Assembly: GCA_030620095.1 (NCBI GenBank)
Contig: JAUTXW010005184.1
Coordinates: forward strand, 686,501 to 750,500
Direction of reading: 5' to 3'
From: Kuschelorhynchus macadamiae
Lineage: Eukaryota > Arthropoda > Insecta > Coleoptera > Curculionidae
DNA: 64,000 nt
Part shown: positions 49,624 through 59,460 of the stretch, one piece after another
Numbering within the stretch: the stretch's first letter is position 1
Layout: each line of letters starts with the position of its first letter
Notes under the pieces: generated by a model
Told to the model about the DNA's origin: nothing
Databases searched by the model: none
The model's input: only the letters and a program-made list of their open reading frames with translations
Made by a program: the position numbers and the translations under genes

Positions 49624-51615
49624 CTACAAAGCATATTCTTCATTTTTAGTACTATCTAGTAGCAACAATACTTCTGGTTGTAAGTTGTCAACATTTATTT
49701 TATTTCTAATTGGTCGGAGATTAGAAATAACTGGATCAGATGAAATTAGTAAATTGTTTAATATATCTTCGTTGGTAAATTTTCTGTTGCATTTCCGGGA
49801 TCTGAGCTCTCTATACTTTCTGAAGTCTTTGTTTCTAGCTTCTGCTGCTTCCTCTGAAAGTTGCCCAATAGGTATAAATACATTTCTAATTATTTCAGCC
49901 CCATGAAATAAGATCTTATGGACCGTAGCTGGCATATAGTACCAGCTGTATAATCTAACATATAGCTGGGCGGTTTGTTTTGCATAGTTGTGAAATGCGT
50001 TAACATCTATGTTGCGACCAGAAGCTATAGCCTGTAGTATGACGTAAAATCTTTTGACTAAATGAGTATCCAAACCGGTAATTTCCGCAGATTTTGTAGT
50101 ATTTCTGAAAAACTTTCTTGCGGTGTTACCGTCATTGGTTGTGCCAAATCCTTGTTTCACCATATCAACGTTTAGTCCCAATTCCCTTTTAAACCTTTCT
50201 TGAATAATCATTTTGGTTTTTTTCTTCATATTTTTTTCTTCTATGGTTCTTGCTGACCATTTCTTAAATCTCATATTGTACGAAATATGGAGCAAACATT
50301 CAAAAGTTCGTATCCATGCGTGTAGCGAGGACATTCCTAATTTGTAATACTCCTGAATTGGTACTTTACGAGCTATTAAATCCAAATTGTTCATTTCTGT
50401 AGGTTTTGCTCCACAAATATAGCAATTCATTGTGGATTTTGATCCTGCTATTGTATAACAAATTTTACCATCGATCATTGTTAAAAAAATTGTGTGTTTT
50501 ATAGACGTAGTTTCAGAAAGTTCTGTATCATCCAGTAGATTGATTTCATCTTTTAAAGATTCCCATGCGTTATTTATTACCTCTTTAGATTCTTTTATAA
50601 ACTGAAAGTTAATTGGGCGACAGTAAAACGGTGATGATGGCCGTGGATTTTCCCAAACAACAATTGACTCCTCGTTAGAAAAAACCAATTTAAGTGGAAC
50701 ATAGGCGGTCATAAAAATACTTGAGTCATCCGATTCACTGTTTTGAAAATTTTGCTTGTAGTTAGATTGGCCAGAAGCGCCATCAAATCCACATTTACCA
50801 AAAAGAGTGAGTCTGCCAGTGACACTATTCTCTAATGATTCTAGAATTCTCCTAACTGTGTGATCCAAAAGGGACTGCAAAGTAATTCGCGCAAACGTAT
50901 CGGTAATCATAATGGAACTTTGTGGAGGGTAGCACTCACGTTTTGCTTGTTGAACCTGGTAATATGACGGATACAGGAAACAACCTTCTAGCTCAGCAGA
51001 TCTTCGTAAAGTTAAGTAGTCATTTTTTGAAAGTTTTAAGGAAACGTATATTGCTAGTGACTTTTCCTTTGAGTAGGAATGCTTGTGATACTTCTGAATG
51101 TTTTCACAAAAATGTCTTACTTTTTCTACGTGTTGGGGATGTTGAGATAAAAATTTAAATATTTTATTTATATCTTCATTTTTACAATTGCTCATTTTGG
51201 TAGTTATGGCAAAAGATAATTCTTCCACGTTTTCTTGCTTCAGGAAATTCGTTCTTTTCTTTTGCCTTAACGAAAGATCTTCAAACCTCTTTCGTTTTTT
51301 CTGTAAAATATTCGATGCCGGTTTTATTGACTGAGACATTAAAACAAAACGAGGCCAAGCAAAGTCTCGTTTAATCCACAATTCGTTTTTCTTAAAAAAG
51401 TAATCATACGTACGGTTACATTCTCTCCATCTTTTTGACACATTTAGACAAAATTTTCTTAGGCACTCACTTAAAACGCAAGTCTCCGTTTCACTCAAAT
51501 TGTCCAAATTAAGTTTTTTCACGGTAACACTCAGTAAAGTTTTAAAGTCACTTAAACTAACGTCCAACGATCTTAATTGTGTAAATAAATTAAAGTTACT
51601 TCTTAGTTCTTCCAT
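49624..51615 (-). CDS. Transib transposase, RAG1-like DDE recombinase, intact
   Basis: 663 codons without stop or frameshift, a normal length for Transib transposases. It should cut at the CACAGTG ends and reinsert the element with 5-bp duplications, acting in the nucleus. Catalytic residues by comparison with RAG1 D600/D708/E962: D278 in KCGFDGASGQSNYKQ, D382 in LTMIDGKICY, E592 in LSEEAAEARNKDFRKYR. Zinc ligands corresponding to RAG1 C727, C730, H937 and H942: C398, C401 (CYICGAKPTEMN), H566 and H571 (HKILFHG). The block QGFGTTNDGNTARKFF (488-503) parallels RAG1 'MNGNFARKL'. The N-terminal 260 residues are basic and weakly conserved. The start at 51615 is the first in-frame ATG upstream of the conserved body; unlike Transib A, no upstream exon is needed. 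It is the only apparently functional gene in the window. Confidence 0.93.
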   Translation of the reverse strand: MEELRSNFNLFTQLRSLDVSLSDFKTLLSVTVKKLNLDNLSETETCVLSECLRKFCLNVSKRWRECNRTYDYFFKKNELWIKRDFAWPRFVLMSQSIKPASNILQKKRKRFEDLSLRQKKRTNFLKQENVEELSFAITTKMSNCKNEDINKIFKFLSQHPQHVEKVRHFCENIQKYHKHSYSKEKSLAIYVSLKLSKNDYLTLRRSAELEGCFLYPSYYQVQQAKRECYPPQSSIMITDTFARITLQSLLDHTVRRILESLENSVTGRLTLFGKCGFDGASGQSNYKQNFQNSESDDSSIFMTAYVPLKLVFSNEESIVVWENPRPSSPFYCRPINFQFIKESKEVINNAWESLKDEINLLDDTELSETTSIKHTIFLTMIDGKICYTIAGSKSTMNCYICGAKPTEMNNLDLIARKVPIQEYYKLGMSSLHAWIRTFECLLHISYNMRFKKWSARTIEEKNMKKKTKMIIQERFKRELGLNVDMVKQGFGTTNDGNTARKFFRNTTKSAEITGLDTHLVKRFYVILQAIASGRNIDVNAFHNYAKQTAQLYVRLYSWYYMPATVHKILFHGAEIIRNVFIPIGQLSEEAAEARNKDFRKYRELRSRKCNRKFTNEDILNNLLISSDPVISNLRPIRNKINVDNLQPEVLLLLDSTKNEEYAL

Positions 51616-51698
51616 ATTTTACTTGAAATGAATTAATTAAACGTATTTTATAATGCACGCACCAAAAAAATAAGTAATACAATTTTTGACAGCTCATA

Positions 51699-51705
51699 CA
51701 CTGTG
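51699..51705 (-). repeat. Internal CACAGTG heptamer upstream of transposase start
   Basis: Reading on the minus strand, CACAGTG is followed by a 12-base spacer and AAAATTGTA, 84 bases before the start codon. It may be chance or a cryptic inner signal. Confidence 0.4.
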
Positions 51706-52275
51706 ATAATGTAAACAATTTCTCCAAAGCCCACTATGCGCCAAGGCACTCTACGACCTATAAACTCCAAATAGGCGCTTAGTGGCGGCCAATCTTTTTA
51801 TATTTGTTTTAAGAAACCTTTGAACTCAATAACAGATATAAAAGAAGTTTATGCATATTTAAGCATTTCTTTAAAAGTCAAGATAAATTTTAGTTTTATG
51901 CAATACACGTATCGTAGAAAACTTTTAAAAATCATTGGTGCTAAATAAGTGTTGATATTAAAGTAACTATGCAATTTGCAAGCTCATATATCACATAGAA
52001 TAAAACTATAAAAAATAATATAAGTTTTTGTTTAATAACGAAATTATGCCGTTTAATTTGCAATAGTCAGTTTAATAGGAAAATCAAAAAAATAATTTTC
52101 TTCTCAGAAAACACCCCGTGTATTACTTATTAAGTTGTCAAAAAAAAGTAAGAATTATTTCAAACAAATTTGATGTTTTTAGAAGATATTTATTTAAAAA
52201 TATATATCAAGTTAGGAATTTTGCATAATTGCTGTATGTCCATCTAAATACATTGGCTCGATCCACTGTGCGGCG

Positions 52276-52320
52276 CACTGATGAGTCCCGATAGGATGAA
52301 AGTATTTGTACAACTACTAT
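52276..52320 (+). ncRNA. Second hammerhead ribozyme, split by two insertions
   Basis: CACTGATGAG, a GTCC/GGAT stem II with CGATA loop, GAAA and the stem III pair AGTA/TACT lie here on the plus strand. The 5' half of stem I survives as GGCG of the duplicated target (52272-52275) plus CA. Its partner TGTGTC is now 4.3 kb away at 56616-56621, because a LINE entered at the cleavage position. Transib B entered inside stem I. As it stands it could fold only if the intervening LINE were bridged. Confidence 0.75.
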
Positions 52321-52354
52321 GATGTAAAGTTAGGAGGTTAGGCGAAAGTAAACA

Positions 52355-53239
52355 ATGTGCTCTTCAAATAAAGTGCGTTTTTACTGTAATAAGGCTGTAT
52401 CTAAGTATGTCTTGTGTGATTTCTGCAAGAAGGCATGCTTTCACGAGAGTTGTGCAAAAAGATTCTATTCTAAGGAGAAAGATGCAGTTGAATGTTCAGC
52501 CTGTAAGAAAAGTGAGGTTAGGGGTTCCGAACACAGCAAAATTTCTGGTGAAAACTCTCGACCACCGATGCCCCAGGGCACAGGAGGTAGTAGTGCTGAT
52601 GATCTAATTAAAAAAATTGAAGATCTGCAGTCTTCTGTTGAATTTATGTCTGGAAAGTTTGATGAACTTGTAGCGCAAAACAAAGACTTTTGGTCTGAAA
52701 TACGTGAGCTCAGAAGTGAAAATATTGCATTAAAAACAACTGTAAAGCATCTAGAGGAGAGAGTGAATGAACTGGAAATGGAAGCACTGTCGGGAAATAT
52801 AGAAATTTCAGGCACACAGATTCAAGCCGGAGCTGATCCAAGATTGGTTGTTTTGGAGATTGCTAATGATCTTTTGCAATGCAATATAGCGGAAAGTGAG
52901 ATACGAGATTGCTACAGAAAGGATACCAGGAAAGGTGCTTTGATAATTATCAAGTTTTTGTCCCCAGACACAAAAACACAAATTTTACAAAATCGAAAAC
53001 AGCGTGCAATGGATTCCAGCATATTACGGTGTAATTCTAATAGGGATAGCAAGACACAAATATACATCAATGAACAACTGACCACCCAAAATTGAAAACT
53101 TTTATGCATTGCCTATAAAATAAAGAAAGAAAAAGGCTACAAATATCTGTGGACTAAAAATGGAAAAATATTCCTTCGTAAGCAAGATGATGGTCCTCTT
53201 ATACATATCAGTAATCAGGAACTTAACCAGATACAATGA
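52355..53239 (+). pseudogene. LINE ORF1, PHD-like zinc finger and coiled coil, one stop
   Basis: The first 245 codons (to 53095) are open. The N-terminus has a PHD-like Cys/His cluster (FYCNK, CDFCKKACFHESC, CSACKK; residues about 10-50). A coiled coil follows at about residues 84-145 (IKKIEDLQSSVEF to VKHLEERVNELEME). Then comes a C-terminal domain (NIEISGTQIQAGADPRL to CYRKDTRKGALIIIKFL) resembling the FP25K-type RNA-binding domain of many insect LINE ORF1 proteins. A TGA at 53093-53095 truncates the frame; the same frame continues with YLWTKNGKIFLRKQDDGP to a natural stop at 53237-53239. ORF1 therefore has a single inactivating point change. Role: nucleic-acid binding in the retrotransposition particle. 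Confidence 0.85.
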
Positions 53240-53280
53240 GCCAAATTTGTTAACTTGACCTGGTGCAATAGTGTCTTACT

Positions 53281-56200
53281 ATGGCTGTGTATCATAAGAC
53301 TGTGAGTGATTTTTTGAGTAATAAACTAAACCCGACTTACTTTGTAACCTTGTATTTAAATGCCCAATCAATGCGGAATAAAGTGTCCCAAATAGAAGCA
53401 TTGTGCAGCTGTACGAAGCCAGACGCTGTGGTAATTGCGGAAACGTGGCTTGATGTTGGGGATGACATTTTTTTCAATCTGGCAGGATATCATGCTGTTC
53501 ATGTTACTAGGGTCAAACGGAGAGGAGGTGTAGGTATACTACTGAAAGATTGTTATAAGTATAAGGAAGTCTGCAGATATCAGGATAACTGCTCTATGCT
53601 TTTTTTGTCGGTGGAAGATGTCAATCTCATTATAGGAGGTGTTTATAGGCCAAATGACTTTGACTTTAATACATTTATGGAGGTTCTAGACACAAAACTG
53701 GAAGCTATTAGTGCCATGCGTAGAGACATATGGATACTGGGTGACTTCAACATTGATCTACTGGTAGACAACAATCAAAAACAAGCATTTGAAATTTCCC
53801 TGAGCAGTAACGGATTGACAATTTTTAACAAATCTATTCCATCACGAGTAACTCCAGATACAGAAACATTGATTGATCATGTTTTGTATAACAATAGCTC
53901 AAATACTGATACACAAGCAAGACTGACATTGGTTGAAGGTATATTTGGGGATCACAGATTTCAATTTCTTCAATTGAACAATAGAGCAGCGCAGAGGTTA
54001 CAAAAACGTATATTATGACTGAACTAGACAAAGTGACGTTTCAAAATAGACTTGAAAATATACTAAGGATAGACTGGACTGATCCAGACAGTTTATGTGA
54101 TGAAGTTGTCCGTTCATTCTCTTCAGAGAGATTCAGAAAGAACAGTGCCCCGTGGTTTAATGTAAATATATACAATCTATTAAAAAGTAGGGATTACCAT
54201 TATAAAAGACATAAACAGTTCCCTGGAAGTGATTTCTTACATAACATATATAAAGATTCCCAACACACTCTAAAACTGTCAATTGAGAATTGCAAGAAGC
54301 AATACTATGAACAACAAATAGGCTTAGCAGGAAGAAATACAAAAAAGCTTTGGAAAGTTTTAAATAATATTGTACATAATAAAAATATACTAGAGATAAG
54401 TGAACTGAGTAGTGAAAATAAATTGTATATAGACACACCAAGTATTGCTTCTGAACTTAACAAATACTTTGTAGGTGTGGGTCCAAGGCTGGCGTAGTCT
54501 ATTCAAACAAACAACAACTATATTCCTCCACTGCACACTACAAGGAACATATTTTATTGGGAACCCACAGAACCAGCCGAGATAATTAATATAATAGATC
54601 ATCTAAAGTGTGGCAAAAGCCCCGGCATTGACAAAATCTCAACTGAAGTGGTTAAAGAACACAACCATCAAATGTCCAGCATACTGAGTTCCTTAGTAAA
54701 CCTTACATTCATAAAGGTGTGGTTCCCAACTCACTCAAAATAGCAAAAGTGATCCCAATATATAAAGGTGGTAATGCTGCGCTACCTGAAAATTACCGAC
54801 CAATCTCTTTACTCTCCGTGATCACAAAAGTGCTTGAAACTTGTGCAAACAATAGACTTTTACGTTTTTTAAACAATGAAAATTTCTTTTTTGTGGGTCA
54901 ATATGGATTTAGACAGGGCTGCAATACAACTACAGCCACAACGGATTTAATTACATCAATAGTAGATAATGTGGACAAGGGAATGGCAAGTGTCTTTGTC
55001 TCACTTGATCTTAAAAAAGCCTTTGACACAGTTAACCATGAGCTCCTGTTAACTGTACTAGAATCACTGGGAATCAGAGGCCAACCGCTCTCCTGGTTTA
55101 AAGACTATCTGTCAGGTCGAACTCAAAGTGTGTGCGTGAACAAAATAAGTAGCAGTGTTGAAGACATTACCTGTGGAGTCCCGCAGGGTTCTATTCTGCG
55201 ACCGACTCTTTTTTTAATCTATGTTAATTCGATTTCCAAACTACCATTAAGAGGACTGTGATGGAATCCAAGTTGCAAAAGTAGGCCATATCATTGAACT
55301 ATAATTAAGGCAATAACTTATTGCAACAATGTCCAACACAGCTTTTCGATTGTTGTAAATATGGAGTAATAGTTTATAGAATCATCAAATTATTATTTAT
55401 TTTATTAATTAGGTTAGTCTAAGTAGTTTTATACCATTGTAATTAGATTTAGAAAAGAGCAGAATAAAGTGTTACACAGTAAGGACTGCAAGCTGATTAT
55501 TTTCTTAAGCATGTAGTTCGAACCAGAACAAGAAGATATTACAGGACAAATACAGCTATATGCTGATTACACATGTTTAGTATACTTCAGTAAAAGCAAA
55601 GAGCAAATCATATTGGATGCTGAACATGATCTTAGCCTTATTCAAGAATGGTTAAACTTCTATAAACTGTCTCTGAATATAGGGAAGTCAAAATATATGG
55701 TGTTCTCTAAAAATGAGCAATGGCAACAAATTGTTTTAACGCTAGATGGTGAAATGCTTGAGAAAACAAACTGTATAAAATATCTTGGACTTCACATTGA
55801 TGATAAGCTGAATTAGGAACCACATATAAGCTACCTCTGTAAAAAAATCACACCTGCTGTTGGAATGCTGGGAAGAATCTCCAGATACCTGTCACTGCAC
55901 CAAAGGAAGCTAATATATTATTCACTAATACATAGCCATCTTACATACTTGACACTTCTATGGGAATGTACGAGTGAAAATAAAATACATCCCCTACGAG
56001 TTTTACAAAACAAGGCCATAAAAAAGATCTTTAACTATCCACGTCTATATCCGACAGAAAATTTATATTTGCCCAATAGAATGATGGATATTCATTGTCT
56101 ATATATATATCAAAGTTGTATTTATATTCATAGAACAAGACTAAATGAAATAAACACAAATGTACAGCTATCTACCAATAACTACTGCCACGACTATAAT

Positions 56201-56389
56201 TTAAGAAACAATAGCCAACTACGAACTGCTCCAATGAAAACTACTGCAGGGCAGAGAGGTCTCCTAACTGAGGGAATCAGATTGTATAACTCAGTTCCTG
56301 AAGATGTAAGAAACCAAAGAACTACATCCTTTAAGAGAAGCCTGAAGCAGCTAATTTTGCAGGGGTATTTTAAACACTCACAAACATAA
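53281..56389 (+). pseudogene. LINE ORF2, APE endonuclease and reverse transcriptase, multiply broken
   Basis: The endonuclease occupies 53281-54010: NAQSMRNK, VIAETWL, RRGGVGILLKD, GVYRPND, ILGDFNIDL, IDHVLYN and a final GDHRF (usually SDH). A frameshift follows at about 54015 and a TAG at 54495-54497. RT blocks: KCGKSPGIDKIS (near 54615), a frameshift near 54712, KVIPIYKGG, YRPISLLSVITKVLE, YGFRQG, LDLKKAFDTVNH, GVPQGSILRP (near 55178-55205). A solo LTR (55257-55543) separates this from the catalytic box, which reads YADY (codons 55559-55570) and not YADD. Another TAG lies at 55814-55816. The C-terminus ends RLYNSVPEDVRNQRTTSFKR. ORF1 ends 41 bases upstream of ORF2. Confidence 0.88.
55257..55543 (+). 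mobile_element. Solo LTR, 287 bp, GGAC target duplication
   Basis: It starts TGTGATGG, ends ATATTACA (TG...CA, with a 6-base imperfect inverted end), and is flanked by GGAC on both sides (55253-55256 and 55544-55547). Removing it restores the RT frame from PLRG to QIQLYAD. It contains an AATAAA signal near 55472. The orientation is a guess from the signal. The 4-bp duplication fits Ty3/gypsy-type LTR elements; no internal region remains. Confidence 0.8.
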
Positions 56390-56615
56390 ATTTCGAAAAA
56401 AAACACATACTATTCTTGTAATTTATCTTTATTGTATTTCGTGATTATACTAAAGACAAATTTTATATATTAGTTACCTTCTTTTCACATATATAATTTT
56501 AATGTATGACCCACATAGCTTCGGCTCGGGTCAAATAACTACATTTATTAACTCTTCTTGTTGTAAGCTGTTGTGAAATTATTATTTGGAATAAATAAAT
56601 AAATAAATAAATAAA

Positions 56616-56877
56616 TGTGTCTATAAAAACTTAAGGTAAATGACATAATTTCTTATGCTTGCTTAAATAATATTGTTTAGATTATGTATCGAAACATTCT
56701 GTAGACAGACTAGTGTACCATGTTGAGATATGTAATTTTATTAAATATTTGCTTCAATCAAATTAAAGTTAAATATTTTTATTCAGTTGCGAAAAAGCCA
56801 AAAAAGATTTTTGTTTGTCAATCTAAACGCAACAAATAATCTGAACACATTTATAGAAATTGTATAGTTATTACCAA
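56616..56877 (+). mobile_element. Right part of interrupted PLE terminal repeat
   Basis: Continues the plus arm after the LINE: TGTGTCTATAAAAACTTAAG through GTAAATGACATAATTTC, TTGCGAAAAAGCC and ACGCAACAAATAATCTGAAC. It is complementary to 47641-47859. Confidence 0.85.
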
Positions 56878-56999
56878 ATAATTATAAGCATATATAAACT
56901 ATGTATTTTAATTAATGGAAGTCCGTACGAGGAGTGTTGCGAGTAAAAGCAAATGAACATGTGAAACGTAAACCTCATAAGATGTGGTTAATTTGTTAA

Positions 57000-57249
57000 A
57001 AAATAAACGCAACCATGCTTAAATAAATAAATAAACTTTTATCTCAAATAATAAAAAAAATACATAGTAAACAAACCGTCAAGAAAGTGCCACAATGACA
57101 CAAATGCATCATATGGCCAAAAGATCAGATAGGATCGAACTAAAGATATCTACTTATGTTACTTAGGACCTAGATAAATCTATATCAAAAAACTCCTGCA
57201 GACTATAGGAGACATTATTTTTTAGAATTTGCAATATACAGTTTTTAAA
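57000..57249. other. Probable 3' region of the minus-strand LINE
   Basis: Contains an AAATAAATAAATAAAC tract (57022-57037) that could be the tail, in minus orientation. No gene is seen. Confidence 0.4.
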
Positions 57250-58235
57250 TGAAGAAATGTTCTTATTTCTAATATTTAGTGGAAGCGCGTTAAATAAACG
57301 TATGCCCATATAATAGGGACTATGTTCGAAAGGGACAAGTTATGATTTAGGAAAACCACCGTGTTATTATAGGTATGAATGTCCCTCATAATTACAAAAT
57401 TATTAAAATTGTCTTTGCATAAATAAAAACATCAGTAAGAAGAATATCATACTTTTTGAAAAGACCTCTGCATGAATGTCTTGGTTTGACATCATCATAT
57501 TTCTTAATGCCTTTTTTTGTAATACAGGAACTCTTTCTACGCTTAAAGTTTACCCCCCATATTAATATTCTATACTTTAAGCGTGGTACAAAACGCGCAA
57601 AACAATAGAATAATCTAATAATTACATTAACGTTATCTTTAAGGCGATATAGTACAAAACATACTATTGACATTTCTTTGCATCATTCCGTTATCTGACG
57701 GTTCTAGTTTATTGCATTATCAGCATAAAGGCCCAAAATTTTTGTCTCTTTGATTTCTTATTAGAAAACTTTTACTTGTGACCGATGAGGCTAGAAACGA
57801 ATGAACACCGTTTTTTATAATTTAGACTAAGCCTATTATCTAAAAACCACTGTTCGAAAGCAATCAGCACCTCCTTCAATCCCTTGACAGCCCCAGCTAT
57901 AGAGGTTTCTGAACAAATATATGAGTTATCATCAGCAAATATAGTAAGATTATTGAGATTTTCAACAACCATAGGCAGATCATAGACAAATATCGAAAAT
58001 AATAGGGGCCTCAATATAGACCCCTGCGGTACCCCCTAACCTGACTTCTAATTTGTTAGATCTCGCATCACCAATATCTACAACTTGACTCGTATTTTTA
58101 AACGATTTGATTTACAGATTAGCAATGTATAATAAATCAAGTTAAACGCCTTACTTAAATCCATAAAGAGCCCAAAATCATCCAGATATCTACAGAGCTG
58201 CTAAGTTTGGTAATAATTTGTACGTACTTGATATA
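57250..58235 (-). pseudogene. LINE reverse transcriptase fragment, minus strand
   Basis: The minus strand reads, from 58235 downward, a degenerate LDLSKAFDLI-like block, then GVPQGSILRPLLFSIF (frameshifted near 58020), LTIFADDNSYI with an intact F-ADD catalytic box (near 57945) and a KGLKEVLIAFEQWFLDNRLS thumb block. A later segment at 57392-57673 reads YCFARFVPRLKYRILIWG and CRGLFKKYDILLTDVFIY, typical of the RT-distal part of CR1/Jockey-like LINEs. Stops and shifts separate these parts. No endonuclease domain is present: a 5'-truncated copy. Confidence 0.78.
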
Positions 58236-58559
58236 CTGTTTATATTTTAAATGCGGATAATAATTTATTTTTTCCATATATTAATATATATAAAATTGAA
58301 TAAAAATAAAGTGTAATGTTAAAACGATCTTTTAGGAAATAACCTAAATGTAGTAAATGTGTATTTGAGTACTTATTTTATGTGGTAGTACACTAAGCAA
58401 TCATAACTAATTTTGGTGTTCTGCTTAATAGTTCAATTGGATGAATGAAGAACTGAGGAACTTTAAGACTGCAAAACACAATATAATAATTTTTTGTGAT
58501 ATATGTGTATTCAATTCTTGTTAAAAAGGTTAAAAGGAAAAATATCTCACTTATATATA
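58236..58559. other. No recognisable feature
   Basis: AT-rich. Confidence 0.5.
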
Positions 58560-58735
58560 CATTTTGTCAGCATTCGTCTAGCTCCCGCTCGCAGTCAGTA
58601 GCAGTTTCAAAGCGGTCGTTTGCAATCACCAGAAGTCTCAAGGTAGTCATTCGCATTCGCGAGCAGTCGCTTGAACTCGCGAGGCAGTCAGTAGCATTCA
58701 CCTCGCAGTTAGTGGAAATTGATCACAGTCATACA
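58560..58735. repeat. GCAGTC minisatellite-like block 1
   Basis: Recurring CGCAGTCAGTAGCA, CGCGAGCAGTCGC, GAGGCAGTCAGTAGCATTC and CGCAGTTAGTGG phrases at irregular spacing of about 10-20 bases. GC-richer than its surroundings. Related to 62036-62190. Confidence 0.65.
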
Positions 58736-58939
58736 ATATTTAGCGGCTTTTAACATTGACTTAAATTCCGTCAGCGGATAAATATTTTATATTTGAACAG
58801 ATGACGAAGGTCTGAGTGACTTTACGTCTTATATTCCGCCGAGTCGGAGTACCATGAGTTCGCCCTTCACGGTACCTTTATATAAAAAGCGTTAGTACTG
58901 TCACGGTTGATTTCAAATCGCTACAGCAACTAATACCTA

Positions 58940-59065
58940 TTGTTAGAAATTATCTTACGACGTAGCACGGTCTTCCCTAGGTGGTCACTTATCCAAGTAA
59001 TAGCCGCGCGCGGCGATGCTTTATATTGATTATGGTCCAAGATCGGATTATCAAACGCAGTTCAC
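58940..59065 (-). ncRNA. 5S rRNA-like sequence (pseudogene or 5S-headed SINE)
   Basis: On the minus strand, AAAGCATCGCCGCGCGCGG, then TATTACTTGGATAAGTGACC, then CCTAGGGAAGACCGTGCT line up without large gaps with the 3' half of eukaryotic 5S rRNA (box A region AAGCAGCGTCGGGCGCGG; box C region ACTTGGATGGGTGACCGCC). By eye about 40 of 55 positions agree. The 5' third (GATCTTGGACCATAATC) is weaker. The Pol III internal control region is thus largely preserved. Several changes break canonical 5S pairs, so it is not a working rRNA gene. Downstream sequence (58770-58940) does not match 5S and could be a SINE body. Confidence 0.6.
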
Positions 59066-59456
59066 CTCTGAAGCGATTTTCGCTAAATGTTTTGCTTTTT
59101 AATAATTGGTACTTTAAATCGTCATACTCATGAAAGTTGCAAATAAAAGCAAAATGTTGTAACTCTCAAAAGGTCTCCCGACGTAGAGAACACGAGGTTT
59201 ATATTAGTCAAAACATATCCGAATCTTCGAAATTTCCAAAAGAGTTCCGCAAGCGGAGTTTTGTTCTTTGTTTTGTCTGAAGTAGTTCCCTTGACGCAAC
59301 TCGTGCTTATTTATTTAAATGATCATTTTGATATACGTATAATAAAAATATGTATATTACTTTCTTAAAAAAGATAAGTAAATCTAAAATTTTTGATTAG
59401 CCGCATTTTCGAGTTGCGTCTTCTGATTAATGTTTTTCGGCAAGATAAATTGTTTA
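59066..59456. other. No recognisable feature
   Basis: Nothing identified. Confidence 0.5.
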
Positions 59457-59460
59457 TTAA

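Larger units (their letters stand above)
48463..52270 (-). mobile_element. Transib transposon B with intact transposase, CGGCG target duplication
   Basis: This 3808-bp element starts CACAGTGGAACGAGG (48463) and ends in the complement of CACAGTGGATCGAGCC (52270). The 5-mer CGGCG flanks both sides (48458-48462 and 52271-52275). When the element and one CGGCG are removed, the flanks join to give the same sequence as the uninterrupted inverted arm at 47892-47915, so the insertion point is proven inside the window. ATGGACAT occurs about 20 bases inside both heptamers. The termini resemble the CACGGTGGATCG-type ends known for Hztransib. Its one gene is 49624-51615. The 1.1-kb 3' side and 0.65-kb 5' side are non-coding. 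Confidence 0.95.
52322..56614 (+). mobile_element. CR1/Jockey-like LINE, near full length, inserted in PLE ribozyme
   Basis: The element contains a PHD-finger ORF1 and an endonuclease/RT ORF2 and ends in an (AAAT)n tail (56590-56614). Its left boundary is where homology to the PLE repeat stops (CAACTACTAT at 52320). Homology resumes with GTGTCTATAAAAACTT at 56617. The undisturbed site is visible in arm 1 near 47850-47875. Only a short ATG at both sides could be a target duplication. A solo LTR interrupts ORF2. Confidence 0.9.

Noticed and set aside
52465..52815. 116-codon minus frame.
   Set aside because: It is the antisense shadow of LINE ORF1.
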